Shown piece after piece: positions 9,477 to 19,011 of a stretch of 64,000 bases of DNA. The notes beneath the pieces are model-generated. The model was not told the origin of the DNA. It did no database searches and saw nothing but the letters and a program-made list of their open reading frames with translations. The DNA comes from Prochlorococcus marinus str. MIT 9211 (lineage in GTDB: Bacteria; Cyanobacteriota; Cyanobacteriia; PCC-6307; Cyanobiaceae). Within the stretch, counting starts at the first letter, position 1, and every line of letters starts with the position of its first letter. The position numbers and the translations under genes were made by a program. Where the stretch lies: positions 124,001-188,000 of the forward strand of contig NC_009976.1 in NCBI RefSeq assembly GCF_000018585.1. Direction: 5' to 3'.

Positions 9477-9557
9477 AAGGTCCTCATAGCATTGATAGAA
9501 CTAAACTTGATGCTAGAAACTAATTATGACTGAGTTTATATCTCATCTCTTTTTTCT

Positions 9558-9806
9558 ATGACTGACAGCTCTTTTTCAGTTCCAAAGCCAAAACCCTTGA
9601 AAAAGGGTTCATTAGTACTAGTGAATCGTGAAGCATATGAGTCAAGCTTGGAAGCTTTGGCTAGTGATGCATTGCCCCCTCAATATATTTTTGAAGGTCC
9701 TGGTGAGATTTTGATGGTTAAAGGTGACTATGCACAAGTTAGATGGAGAAGACCTGTGCCTGATGTATGGTTAAGAATTGATCAACTAAAAGCTTGGGCT
9801 GAATGA
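9558..9806 (+). CDS. ndhO: NAD(P)H-quinone oxidoreductase subunit O
   Basis: Small peripheral subunit (82 residues) specific to the cyanobacterial/plastid NDH-1 complex, located on the cytoplasmic arm near the ferredoxin-binding side. Conserved sequence includes LKKGSLVLVNREAYESSLEA and IFEGPGEILMVKGDYAQVRW, and the length fits the family. It stands alone between an SDR gene and a dnaJ-like gene, as the ndh genes in this window are dispersed. Confidence 0.92.
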   Translation: MTDSSFSVPKPKPLKKGSLVLVNREAYESSLEALASDALPPQYIFEGPGEILMVKGDYAQVRWRRPVPDVWLRIDQLKAWAE

Positions 9807-9822
9807 AAGTGAATTTATAAAA

Positions 9823-10521
9823 TTATGCAATAGTCAGATGTTGCTTTTCTTTTCGAAGTAAAAGACGTTTTTTCTTTGCTTGATTAAGCATTTCTTGCCC
9901 ATCATGAAGATAATCATCTACATAGCCTTGACTATAAATGCTAAATTCATGCAAGGCATCTTCTAATTCAGAGAAACAATGATAAAGGTTTAAACTAAAG
10001 CTTTTAACTGATTTAGGAGTTATACGAGAAGAATAAATTTGATGAATTTTTTTCATTTTTTTTTGGCTTTTATCAATGTAATTGCAGAAGCTATTCATAA
10101 GATAATCATCATAAGGGTCTGCTGATAGCTCTTTTAGTTTTTTTGAAAAAGGACTAATAATCTCATACACCAATCTATCTATCGGCATGTATACTTCTTT
10201 TATCCATAAAGCTAGTGATAAATCCCTTATTGAACTTTCTTTGTGGTTTTGTTTCGATGAATCAGCTTGATAAACAGTCTCACAATTTTTCTTAATATCT
10301 TTATTTTTGTAGAAGCTAATATCTTGTTTTTCTTTATCATATGAATCTTTTGTTCCTTTGCTCTTTAGTATTTCCCAGGCTGCATTAATATTCAGAATTG
10401 TCTTTTCATCACCACCCTTATCTGGATGATATTTTTTGACTAATTTTCTATAGGCAGACTTTATTTCTTTAAAACTGGCTTTCTCTGATACTTGGAGTAT
10501 TTGATAAGGATTGATTTTCAT
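9823..10521 (-). CDS. DnaJ-domain protein
   Basis: The first 65 or so residues form a J domain, with the HPD motif at 32-34 (YHPDKGGDE), so it should stimulate an Hsp70/DnaK partner. The remaining 165 residues are lysine-rich, helical and lack the Gly/Phe and zinc-finger regions of true DnaJ; this makes it a type III J-protein with an unknown client. It lies 26 bases downstream of cysK on the same strand. Confidence 0.85.
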   Translation of the reverse strand: MKINPYQILQVSEKASFKEIKSAYRKLVKKYHPDKGGDEKTILNINAAWEILKSKGTKDSYDKEKQDISFYKNKDIKKNCETVYQADSSKQNHKESSIRDLSLALWIKEVYMPIDRLVYEIISPFSKKLKELSADPYDDYLMNSFCNYIDKSQKKMKKIHQIYSSRITPKSVKSFSLNLYHCFSELEDALHEFSIYSQGYVDDYLHDGQEMLNQAKKKRLLLRKEKQHLTIA

Positions 10522-10547
10522 AAATTAATATTTGTGGAAGAGAGTTG

Positions 10548-11516
10548 TTAGATGTAGCCATCTGGCCGGGGTGGTATGGATGAAACACTATTAAACATAG
10601 ATGTAGATAAATAGCGTTCGCCAAAACTAGGAAGAACAACTAAAAGGCGTTTGTTTTTCATTTCTTTTCGTGAACCTACTTTAAGTGCTGCTGCAACAGC
10701 TGCTCCACTACTAATCCCGCTAAGTAATCCTTCTTGACGAGCTAATTGCCGACCAATTTCCATTGCTTGATTATCATCAACTTCAATAACTTCATCTATT
10801 AATGCAGTATCTAAAACACTTGGAATAAAACCTGCACCAATGCCTTGAATGTGATGTGGATTAGCGCTTTTACCAGAGAGAACGGCACTAGCAGATGGCT
10901 CTACTGCATAAATTAAAATTTTTGGATTCCTTTGTTTTAGCAATTTTGCACAACCGGTGATGGTTCCTCCTGTTCCTACACCAACAACCAGCCCGTCGAT
11001 TTGACCATCACAATCAACCCAAATTTCTTCTGCGGTTGTTTGTTCATGTACTTCAGGGTTAGAAGGATTATCAAATTGTTGTAGTAAATAAGCATCCGGT
11101 AGCGAAGAAACAATTTCTTGAGCCAAAGTGATAGCTCCCTGAATTCCTTCTTTTCCTGGCGTGAGTTGTAGCTCTGCACCATATGCCCTAAGCATTGATC
11201 GCCTTTCGATACTCATTGTGTCGGGCATCGTTAGGATTAACCGATAACCTTTAGCAGCCGCAACCATTGCAAGAGCTATGCCTGTATTTCCGCTAGTAGG
11301 TTCTACTAAGACGGTTTTACCAGGCACAATAGTTCTATCTTTTTCTGCAGCAGCAACCATTGCACCTGCAATACGGTCTTTGACTGAGGCTGTAGGGTTA
11401 AAGCTTTCTAGTTTTGCGATTAATTCTGCTTCGCATCCAAATGCTTTTGGTAAGCGATTAAGCCTTACCAAAGGAGTCTTGCCGACTAAAGTGGTGATAT
11501 CAGATGCAATTGGCAT
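10548..11516 (-). CDS. cysK: Cysteine synthase (O-acetylserine sulfhydrylase)
   Basis: PLP enzyme of 322 residues that makes cysteine from O-acetylserine and sulfide in the cytoplasm. Lys46 in TASVKDRIAG is the PLP lysine, PTSGNTG at 73-79 binds the substrate carboxylate, and GVGTGGT at 178-184 holds the PLP phosphate; SGISSGAA lies further on. Length and motifs are those of CysK. Divergent from the UPF0367 gene across about 107 bases. Confidence 0.95.
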   Translation of the reverse strand: MPIASDITTLVGKTPLVRLNRLPKAFGCEAELIAKLESFNPTASVKDRIAGAMVAAAEKDRTIVPGKTVLVEPTSGNTGIALAMVAAAKGYRLILTMPDTMSIERRSMLRAYGAELQLTPGKEGIQGAITLAQEIVSSLPDAYLLQQFDNPSNPEVHEQTTAEEIWVDCDGQIDGLVVGVGTGGTITGCAKLLKQRNPKILIYAVEPSASAVLSGKSANPHHIQGIGAGFIPSVLDTALIDEVIEVDDNQAMEIGRQLARQEGLLSGISSGAAVAAALKVGSRKEMKNKRLLVVLPSFGERYLSTSMFNSVSSIPPRPDGYI

Positions 11517-11612
11517 TATCGCTTTGGTTCAGTTTGGGTATAAAGATATTTAATTAAATACATAACTAAATTGTCTCATTTAAAATACAAAATAAATTAA
11601 ATTTATAAAAGT

Positions 11613-11617
11613 AGGAG
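11613..11617 (+). promoter_or_regulatory. Ribosome binding site deciding a GTG start
   Basis: AGGAG lies six bases before the GTG at 11624. It is one of the few clear Shine-Dalgarno sequences in the window and supports the non-ATG start of the UPF0367 gene; no in-frame ATG exists nearby. Confidence 0.6.
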
Positions 11618-11623
11618 ATTCTT

Positions 11624-11887
11624 GTGTTCGTAATTGAGCTTGCCCTTAAATTCAGTCCTCTCCCATTAGCTGTTCAGCGAAAGAAATTAGAGGATGCAAA
11701 GGCTCTTTATAATACTGTTCGAGAATGCCTAGAGAATGGGCACCCAAAGCTTTTAGAATTAAATTGCGAACAACTTAAAGATAAGAAGATTGCCGTTTTG
11801 AGTAGTGAGCTGCTGGCAGTACAGATTTATGAAAAAACAGCAGTTGGTGGCGGAATCAAGAGGCCAGGGTTTTCCTTTGATGAATGA
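11624..11887 (+). CDS. UPF0367 family protein
   Basis: Conserved cyanobacterial protein of 87 residues, recognised from [37 protein letters not shown] and the short C-terminal tail RPGFSF. No function is known to me. It starts at GTG 11624, and the start is supported by an AGGAG sequence at 11613-11617, seven bases upstream. Its last eight bases overlap the ABC ATPase start, which indicates coupling. Confidence 0.75.
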   Translation: MFVIELALKFSPLPLAVQRKKLEDAKALYNTVRECLENGHPKLLELNCEQLKDKKIAVLSSELLAVQIYEKTAVGGGIKRPGFSFDE

Positions 11888-12587
11888 ATTAAGGGTATCC
11901 AGCGAAAAGGAAAAGCAAGATTTAGAGCACGAAGATCTTGCACTAGAATTAGTAAAAGTGTCTTTTTCTTGGAATACAGGTACTAAAGCTTTAGATCAAT
12001 GCAACTTGGTGATACCAAGGCCAGGCTTGTGGATGATCGTTGGTTGTAATGGAAGCGGCAAAAGTACTTTATTTCGTTTGATTAGTGGGATGATTAAACC
12101 TCAAAAAGGGGAAATCCAATGTTCATATAAAACAGCGTTAATGTTTCAGAATCCAGACCATCAATTGCTTTTACCCAGTTGCGGTAGTGATTTGATGTTA
12201 AGTGCGCCTCAAGACCAACCTAGGGAGGAATTAAGGGAGAGAATCAATTCTGCATTGCAGCAGGTTGGGTTGGCAGGCATGGCTCCTAGGCCAATCCATA
12301 CGCTGAGCGGTGGACAGAAACAGCGCTTGGCCCTTGCAAGTGCATTGGTTAGCAATTCGAATTTATTGCTTCTTGATGAGCCAACTGCTCTTTTGGACCC
12401 ATTAAGTCAAAAATCTATTTTGGAACTAGTCAAGAGTCTTTCTAGACGAGCTAAGAATCCAATTTCTGCTTTATGGATAACCCATCTTATCCAAGAGCTT
12501 GCTTATTGTGATGGTGCAGCAATGATGAAAAATGGAAGAATAGGCAACTGGCAACCTGGTCATGAATTAATGAACAATTTAAAATGA
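11880..12587 (+). CDS. ABC transporter ATPase, CbiO/EcfA type
   Basis: ATPase of 235 residues with Walker [10 protein letters not shown] at 55-63, Q-loop FQNPDHQ at 89-95, signature LSGGQKQ at 142-148 and Walker B LLLLDEPT at 162-169. FQNPDHQ is typical of energy-coupling-factor ATPases for cobalt, nickel or vitamins. No membrane partner is present in the window, so the substrate is unknown. I start at ATG 11880, which overlaps the UPF0367 stop; upstream residues in frame are the shadow of that gene. It ends 43 bases before tRNA-Asn. Confidence 0.85.
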   Translation: MNELRVSSEKEKQDLEHEDLALELVKVSFSWNTGTKALDQCNLVIPRPGLWMIVGCNGSGKSTLFRLISGMIKPQKGEIQCSYKTALMFQNPDHQLLLPSCGSDLMLSAPQDQPREELRERINSALQQVGLAGMAPRPIHTLSGGQKQRLALASALVSNSNLLLLDEPTALLDPLSQKSILELVKSLSRRAKNPISALWITHLIQELAYCDGAAMMKNGRIGNWQPGHELMNNLK

Positions 12588-12630
12588 CTTGCAGTAATGC
12601 ATAGAACAAGGCTAAGTTCTTTGAGTTCTT

Positions 12631-12702
12631 TCCTCGGTAGCTCAGCGGTAGAGCGATCGGCTGTTAACCGATTGGTCGCAGGTTCGAATCCCGCCCGGGG
12701 AG
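12631..12702 (+). tRNA. tRNA-Asn (GTT)
   Basis: A 72-base cloverleaf: acceptor strands 12631-12637 and 12695-12701 pair (with one G-T), discriminator G at 12702, D-arm containing AGCTCAGCGGTAGAGC, anticodon loop CTGTTAA giving anticodon GTT, and T-arm GCAGGTTCGAATCCCGC. CCA is not encoded, so the end must be added by the CCA enzyme, a candidate for which lies at 27.4 kb. Confidence 0.95.
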
Positions 12703-12722
12703 TTTTATTTAACCTTTTCAAG

Positions 12723-12753
12723 GCCTCCTGATATTTCAGGGGGCTTATTTTTT
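12723..12753 (+). terminator. Intrinsic terminator after tRNA-Asn
   Basis: A nine-pair stem (12723-12731 with 12736-12744, one G-T pair) around a four-base loop TATT, followed by the T-rich run TTATTTTTT. It sits 20 bases after the tRNA and should end its transcript. It is the clearest intrinsic terminator I see in the window. Confidence 0.75.
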
Positions 12754-12755
12754 AA

Positions 12756-13063
12756 AGGCTATATCTTAGTTTTCAGACAATGGTTCAAGATATCTCTCCC
12801 GCAAGCTAGCCCTTATTAAGTCACCAGAAAAGGTGACATTTTAAGGGGAAATCATTTCAATAGGGGTTAGTCTCTAACCAGCTGAAGCAAGTACCACCAA
12901 CTATTAGATGTAATTTTTTGATTGGGATATATCGATTTTACCGCTTCTACCAAAAAGTGCATTCCTGCTTATTCTTGTTTTGATTCCCAGAATGATCTCG
13001 CTAGAATTGAGTTTGTTAGGATTACGTGAACTTAGGAATAATTAGTGGCCAAAAACTTTGCAA
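12756..13063. other. Gene-free stretch with hairpins
   Basis: No convincing coding frame on either strand. It holds a perfect six-pair hairpin, GTCACC/GGTGAC at 12820-12825 and 12832-12837 with loop AGAAAA, and a second one, GGTTAG/CTAACC at 12865-12870 and 12874-12879 with a three-base loop. These could be an untranslated leader, a small RNA or decayed sequence. TTGTTA at 13013 followed about 17-18 bases on by an AT-rich hexamer is a weak candidate promoter for the NeuD-like gene. Confidence 0.4.
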
Positions 13064-13744
13064 ATGCCTTCTTCTATTAACTTGTCGAGTTCTAATCAAT
13101 TTGATTTTAAACAGCAATTACTGGTTTTAGGATGTGGCGGCCATAGTAAAGTTGTTACTGAGGTTGCTGAAGCAATTGGATTTAACTATATAACTTATAT
13201 GGATACTTCTAAGGAAGAAAAAATTTTTTTTGGCAAACAAATTGTTAAGCAAGTCAACGAAAATTATAATGGTTATTTTTTTGTTGCTATAGGTGATAAC
13301 TATGTAAGACAGAAAGTATATAATCAATTTATAACTGCTCACAAACGTGCCAAGTGTATTTCTCTAATCCATCCCAAGAGTTGTATATCCTTTAGAACCT
13401 CAATAGGAGAAGGAAGTATTATTATGCCACTATCTGTTGTTAATAGCAGCACTACTTTGGGTAAATGTGTAATAGTAAATACATCATCGTCTGTAGATCA
13501 TGACTCGGTTTTAATGGATTTTTCTTCCCTGGCACCTGGAGTTCATATGGGAGGTAATGTCAGTGTAGTGATTAGAAGTGTGATCTCGATTGGTTCTTCA
13601 ATTAAGCATGGTGTTGAAATTGGAAATGATGTTGTTGTTGGTAGCTCATCATTGGTTTTAGATGATATTGAAGATAATTCTGTTGCATATGGAATTCCAT
13701 CAAGATTTATAAGAAAAAGAAAATTAGGAGAGCAATATTTGTAG
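13064..13744 (+). CDS. NeuD/PglD-type sugar O/N-acyltransferase
   Basis: Protein of about 226 residues. A small Rossmann-like N-terminal part with LGCGGHSKVV (UDP-sugar binding in PglD) precedes a left-handed beta-helix of hexapeptide repeats with SSVDHDS, whose His is the expected catalytic base. Family members acetylate sialic acid, bacillosamine or related surface sugars using acetyl-CoA. ATG 13064 is chosen; a TTG at 13058 would add two residues. It is isolated, with gene-free DNA of over 300 bases on both sides, and looks AT-richer than neighbours, so recent acquisition or an island remnant is possible. Confidence 0.8.
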   Translation: MPSSINLSSSNQFDFKQQLLVLGCGGHSKVVTEVAEAIGFNYITYMDTSKEEKIFFGKQIVKQVNENYNGYFFVAIGDNYVRQKVYNQFITAHKRAKCISLIHPKSCISFRTSIGEGSIIMPLSVVNSSTTLGKCVIVNTSSSVDHDSVLMDFSSLAPGVHMGGNVSVVIRSVISIGSSIKHGVEIGNDVVVGSSSLVLDDIEDNSVAYGIPSRFIRKRKLGEQYL

Positions 13745-14135
13745 ATTTCGGAATAATTATTTAACACAAAAAAATGCTTTGAATATATTGTTTAATTATC
13801 AATCTTCCTGCTTTAGGCTCCTAAAGAAATGGAATAACTTTAAAAGTTTAAAGGCAAAAAGTAGAAATTGTATGCGTCGTCAACAACCAGTTCAGCTTGA
13901 GATTAATTATTAGAAGCCCCGCTCGAATACTTTTTTACTAGACCTTCTAGCAATACAGGATTCGGTTTTGTTTTCTTAGGTATCAAGTTCTTTATCTGCA
14001 ATAGATTTCGCGGATTTTTCGCTCATAGGTTATTCTTCTGTGAATCTGCAAACAAAATAACGCTTGTAGTAAAGAGTCCAAATTTGCATAAGCGATTATT
14101 TCTTCCTTCCCGATTTACTTCCATCGCCCAATCTA
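13745..14135. other. Gene-free stretch upstream of rpaA
   Basis: I find no protein-length frame on either strand. A 13-codon frame, ATG 13872 to stop 13911-13913, reads MRRQQPVQLEINY and has no known meaning to me. The last 100 bases should carry the promoter and leader of rpaA, but I cannot pick defined boxes. Confidence 0.4.
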
Positions 14136-14912
14136 ATGAAGCCCTCTATTTTGCTAATTGAAGATGATAAGGACATGAGGGAACTAGTTGCTGGTCATTT
14201 GGAACATTGTGGATTTGATGTTCAACGAGCTGAGGATGGTATTAGGGGGCAAGCTCTTGCGATGCAATACACCCCGGATTTAATCCTTCTTGATTTAATG
14301 CTTCCAAAAGTTGATGGACTGACCTTGTGTCAGCGCTTGAGGAGGGATGAAAGAACTGCTGGGATACCAATCCTTATGTTGACTGCTTTAGGGGGGCTGA
14401 AGGATAAACTGACTGGCTTTAATTCTGGCGCAGATGATTATCTAACTAAACCATTTGACCTCGAAGAATTACAGGTCAGGGTAAAAGCTTTGCTTAGAAG
14501 AACGCATCGTGCTCCTGTAGGAAGTAGCAGCCATCAGGAAATTCTTAATTTTGGGCCATTAACGTTGGTTCCTGAGAGGTTTGAGGTTATATGGTTCGAA
14601 AGGCCAGTTCGCCTGACTCATCTTGAGTTCGAGTTGCTTCATTGCTTACTACAAAGGCATGGTCAGACAGTTGCACCTTCATTAATACTTAAGGAGGTAT
14701 GGGGATATGAGCCTGATGATGACATTGAAACCATCCGTGTTCATGTAAGACATTTAAGAACCAAATTAGAACCAGAACCTCGTAAACCCCGCTTTATAAA
14801 GACAGTGTATGGGGCTGGATATTGCCTAGAGCTTCCAACAGGGGAAAGTATCCAAGAATTTAAAGATTTATTCTTTGACTCTAATGTTATTTCTGATTCA
14901 TCAATTGAATAG
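14136..14912 (+). CDS. rpaA: OmpR-type response regulator RpaA
   Basis: Receiver plus winged-helix DNA-binding protein of 258 residues. The acidic pair is in LIEDDKD, phospho-acceptor Asp53 in [11 protein letters not shown], and Lys105 in LTKPFD. The linker and output domain ([36 protein letters not shown]) match RpaA of freshwater cyanobacteria closely as I remember it. RpaA is the output regulator of the Kai clock through the kinase SasA and affects energy transfer to the photosystems. About 20 residues follow the domain. No kinase gene is nearby. Confidence 0.9.
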   Translation: MKPSILLIEDDKDMRELVAGHLEHCGFDVQRAEDGIRGQALAMQYTPDLILLDLMLPKVDGLTLCQRLRRDERTAGIPILMLTALGGLKDKLTGFNSGADDYLTKPFDLEELQVRVKALLRRTHRAPVGSSSHQEILNFGPLTLVPERFEVIWFERPVRLTHLEFELLHCLLQRHGQTVAPSLILKEVWGYEPDDDIETIRVHVRHLRTKLEPEPRKPRFIKTVYGAGYCLELPTGESIQEFKDLFFDSNVISDSSIE

Positions 14913-14929
14913 TCCGAGCAAATAGACTT

Positions 14930-15907
14930 TTAACAATCTTTGTAATTCTGTGAAGTTAGTTCTATTAGTGCAACTTCCCAAGCAATTCTTGGTTGAATTG
15001 AACTAACCAAATGGCTACTAAGCACTTTTAAAACATTCATACAATATAGATTAGATTCTCGCAACCAAAAATGTTGCTGTAGAAAATTAATTATCCATAG
15101 TTGCTGCTCAATGTCTAAATTTTCAATAATATCTTTTGCAATAGTGATTGCTTCCAAATAGTCATTCGGTAGTTTTGTGAGACTTAATAAAATTTCACTA
15201 GGTATTTCTTGTATTTTATTAATATTTCTAATTAATAATTCAGGTGATCCATTAGAAAGATTAATTAACTCTTTACGGCTGTCAAAGGTATAATTATTAA
15301 TCTTATTATCTTCTCCATAGTTTATAAATAATTCTTCAAGCGAATGATATTTTAATGGTTTGAATGGTATTTCATGACATCTAGATTTTATTGTGCTTAA
15401 AAGATTTTCAGATCTGCTAGAGATAAGGATTATTAAACCATTATTGACTTCTTCGAGCGTTTTTAGAAGAGCATTGGAAGCTGCTTCATTCATCTTTTCT
15501 GCATCTTCAATGACTACCATTGCTAATTTTGCCTCTATAGTTCTTTTTCCTAAGAAAGTTTTTAATTCCTTAATCTGATCGAGCCTTATTTTTGAAATAG
15601 CATTTATATTTATATTGTCTTTCTGGGCAAGAGATTGTTTTATTACTCGGCCTTGAGAAATATATGAAGGCTCCACCCAAAGAAGGTCTGGATGATTCAA
15701 ACTTTCTAAACGTTTTCTTATTGTTGGTTCGACATCCCCACCAGTAATAAGTCCTTCAAGAAATCGAAGTGTAACAATTCTTTGGCCTACTCCTTGAGGA
15801 CCTGAGAAGAGATAACCAGGCGCTATTTTATTCTTATGTATTACTTCTGTTAAAATATTAATTGCTAAATTTTGATCTTCAATACCTGCAAATAAATTAT
15901 TTTTCAT
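14930..15907 (-). CDS. holB: DNA polymerase III delta' subunit
   Basis: Clamp-loader subunit of 325 residues. AAA+ fold signs are GYLFSGPQGVGQ near residues 33-44, VVIEDAEKMNEAASNALLK in the Walker B/sensor area, and STIKSRC as the SRC motif. The P-loop lysine is replaced (GVGQR instead of GxGKT), as is normal for non-hydrolysing delta' subunits. It starts on the last base of tmk, so it is coupled to tmk and is the last gene of a minus-strand operon. Confidence 0.88.
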   Translation of the reverse strand: MKNNLFAGIEDQNLAINILTEVIHKNKIAPGYLFSGPQGVGQRIVTLRFLEGLITGGDVEPTIRKRLESLNHPDLLWVEPSYISQGRVIKQSLAQKDNININAISKIRLDQIKELKTFLGKRTIEAKLAMVVIEDAEKMNEAASNALLKTLEEVNNGLIILISSRSENLLSTIKSRCHEIPFKPLKYHSLEELFINYGEDNKINNYTFDSRKELINLSNGSPELLIRNINKIQEIPSEILLSLTKLPNDYLEAITIAKDIIENLDIEQQLWIINFLQQHFWLRESNLYCMNVLKVLSSHLVSSIQPRIAWEVALIELTSQNYKDC

Positions 15908-16554
15908 TAATTATTAGAGATATAATTTTTCAACTTATTGGTTATAGCGAGCTTTATTTCGTCGCTTACTAAAGCTTGATCTTGTTCACCTTCAATTGTG
16001 ATCCAGTGCTCTTCATTGGCTATTCTCGAAAATCCGGAAGCTACTTTCTTCAGGAAGCCTTCACCTTCAGCTTCCATGCGATCTGCAGATTTTTTTGCTC
16101 TTCTTCTCATACTTGTCAAGACTGAAATTTTTAAAAAAATTGTTATTTCTGGCACTAAACCCTGTCTTGCTATTGCATCTAGTCTTCGGATTAAATTAAT
16201 ATCTAGACCTCTTCCAAAACCTTGATATGCCAAGGTTGATCCGCTAAAACGATCACTGATAACCCAGTCTCCTTTGTCCAGTTTTGGCTGAATCAAGCTA
16301 TGAATATGTTCGGCTCTGTCTGCTGCATATAATAAAAGCTCTGTTAATGGTGCAGGGACGTTAGTTTCATGCTCATGGAGTAGTAAATCTCTTAATGACT
16401 TTCCCAAAGTTGTCCCGCCAGGTTCACGCGTAATATATAGATTTGCATTTTTTGGCATCAATCCACTTTGCGGCAGCCATTTGGAAATATGACTTATTTG
16501 AGTACTTTTTCCACATCCATCGATACCTTCTAAAACAATAAAGTGTCCTTTCAT
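15907..16554 (-). CDS. tmk: Thymidylate kinase
   Basis: Phosphorylates dTMP to dTDP with ATP in the cytoplasm. The 215-residue protein has the P-loop [11 protein letters not shown] at the N-terminus, [18 protein letters not shown], and the dTMP/lid region [17 protein letters not shown]. Its start overlaps the end of the copper ATPase gene by four bases, and its stop overlaps the holB start by one, so the three form a tight operon. Confidence 0.95.
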
Positions 16555-18875
16555 GTGTTCTTAAGAGATAAGGCATTGATGATCACTGTGATGGAACTAC
16601 ATGCCATCAATAAAGCTGCAATTGGTGGTGAAAGAACTATCCCTGTTGAAGGTAAAAGTATCCCAGCAGCAATTGGCAAAGCGATAATGTTATATCCGAA
16701 GGCCCAGACAAGATTCTGCTTTATTTTTTGCATAGTTGCCTTAGATAAACTTAACGCATCAGGCAAACTCTCTAAACGATCTCCCATTAAAACTAAATCT
16801 GCAGAGTCTTGAGCGATTTGAGTTCCTGTTCCTATTGCGATTCCTAGGTTAGATGCTGCTAAGGCAGGCGCATCATTTATTCCATCTCCTACCATCGCAA
16901 CAGGACCAGATCTTTTTAATTCTTCAAGATAATTCAGCTTATCTTCAGGCAGCAGTTGCCAACCAATTTGAGTTGATTTAAACCCAAGCTTTGTGCCTAA
17001 TCTTTGAACTGATTCACGCCTATCGCCACTAAGTATTCTTAAAAAGAACCCTTTTTTTCTTAAAACTGTTAATGCATCTTTGACATCATTGCGGATTTGA
17101 TCATCAATTATTATAAGTCCTTTTAACTTTTTATTAATAGATACAGCGACAATAGATTTTTCATTGAAATTAGATTCTTCTAATAACTTTTCAATATCAA
17201 GATTATAATTAACACCTTCGCTTTTAAGCCATTCAATTGTTCCTACCATGATGGCTCCATCAATATTATCTAAATATCCAGATATACCTTTGCCAGGAAT
17301 TGTATTTACTTTGGAAGATGTTAATAAGTTAATACCTTTTGATTGTGCTGTTTGCAGGATTGCAAAAGCAATTGGATGTCTACTATTTTCTTCAAGGCTA
17401 GCCGCTATTTGAATTAATTCATCTGGGTCTTCTGTTCCCAAATAGCCAATGACTTCAGGCCTCCCGACTGTTAAGGTTCCTGTTTTGTCAAAGACAATTT
17501 GTTTTATTAAAGCAGCTTTTTCAATTACATCACCTCCCTTAAATAGCCATCCTCTTTTTGCTGCTTTACCTGAAGCTACTGTAATTACAGTTGGTGTTGC
17601 TAGGCCAAGCGCACAAGGGCATGCAACGACTAATACTGCAATTGACAGTTGCACAGCTAATCCCAAAGGAGTTTGTGCATTAGTACCTAGAGATGCATTG
17701 TGCATATGTCCATGCATGTGCATTAATCCTTGCCCTGAGGTGTTTAAAACTTGAGGCCATATAATTGCCCCTATGCGCCACCAGAAGATAAATGTAAAGA
17801 ATGAAAGAGTTACTACTCCATAGCAAAATTTGCCAGCCACTTTATCTGCAAGATTTTGAATAGGAGCTTTTCTAGCCTGAGCTTTTTCGACTAACCCAAT
17901 TATTCGTGCCAATGCAGTTTCAGCTCCTACGCGTTGCACTTCAACAATTAATGTCCCTTCAAGATTTAAGCTGCCAGAAGAAAGTTCTGTTCCAGGAGAT
18001 GTTTCAAGAGGTAGAGACTCACCGGTCAAATTAGAAACATCCACAGTTGAATTGCCTTCAATAACAACTCCATCAACTGGGACCCTATCTCCAGCAAGCA
18101 ATTGAATTCTTTCTCCTGGCTGTAAAGCACCTACTCTTACATCTTTGATTTGATTGTTTTTATTGATTAGGCGGGCATTTTGTGGTTGTAACTTGGCTAG
18201 TTCTTTTAGAGCTTTTCCTGTTCTTAAACGTGCTCTTTCTTCTAAAAATCTCCCTAAGAGAACAAAACCAAGAAGCATGACTGGCTCATTGAAAAAACAT
18301 GGCCACCCCATTTGAGGCCATATCAATGCGCTAAGACTCGTTAAATAAGCACTGCTTACCCCTATCCCAACCAAACTATCCATGTTCGGACTGAAATGAG
18401 CCACTGCATTCCAACCGCTTTTTAAAATCTTGAGTCCTGGACCAAATAGAGCAAACGTTGCAAGAGATGCATGGAAAATTAAATTGCCCAGAAGTGGGAT
18501 TGCAATTGTTTTTGCTTCCGCAAGATGTCCAAGAACTGAAAGTAGTAATAAACACAAAGAGACCATCAATTGTCTCCATTGTTTCCACCACTCTTGACTA
18601 GCATTGATATCGAATGAATTATTAGTCTTGGCGTTTTGTCGGACTTTTGCTTGGAAGCCTCGTTTCTCAAGGCTAGTAAGAATCTCTTTTAGATCAGTTG
18701 ATTTATCGTTGATGTCTATTAAGGCAGTCCTATCTACTAAGTTCACAAAGGCATTGTTAACTTCTTTGTGATTGAGCAGGGTTTTTTCTACAGTTTGGAC
18801 ACAGCCGCCACATTTCATTCCTGTGACATCTAATAAAATTGATTCTTCTTTGGTTTGATTTTTTATTGGTTTCAA
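16551..18875 (-). CDS. Copper-type P1B ATPase
   Basis: Membrane pump of 774 residues. An N-terminal HMA domain has GMKCGGC (Cys22 and Cys25); TGES at 284-287 is the actuator loop; CPC at 419-421 in the membrane defines Cu(I)-type P1B ATPases; Asp463 in DKTGTLT is phosphorylated; GDGINDAPA follows. It should move Cu(I) either into the cell/thylakoid for plastocyanin and oxidase (CtaA/PacS roles) or out as resistance; sequence alone does not decide. An unusual MHMHGHMH patch at 385-392 lies in the outside loop before CPC. First gene of the operon with tmk and holB. Confidence 0.9.
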
Positions 18876-19011
18876 GGATCAACTCAAGACTCCTATACGC
18901 TATACCTAAAAAATATTTTTTGCTCTTTTAAAAAAGTATATTTTGTTCGACTTTTGGAGAAATTTAGATTTCGTAGAGCATTATGGTAGTGCGACCTCTG
19001 TTTACCCTCTC

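Noticed and set aside
13543-13767. 74-codon frame opposite the NeuD-like gene
   Set aside because: Low-complexity Ser/Thr/Ile sequence, a shadow of the hexapeptide repeats on the plus strand.
13914-13930. Possible copy of the tRNA-Asn 3' end (GCTCGAAT-like) as an attachment site
   Set aside because: Only about seven bases resemble the T-arm, too few for an att site; no integrase is present in the window.
15864-15907. Loss of function in holB because the P-loop lysine is missing
   Set aside because: Delta' subunits normally lack ATPase activity and a full P-loop, so the change is expected.
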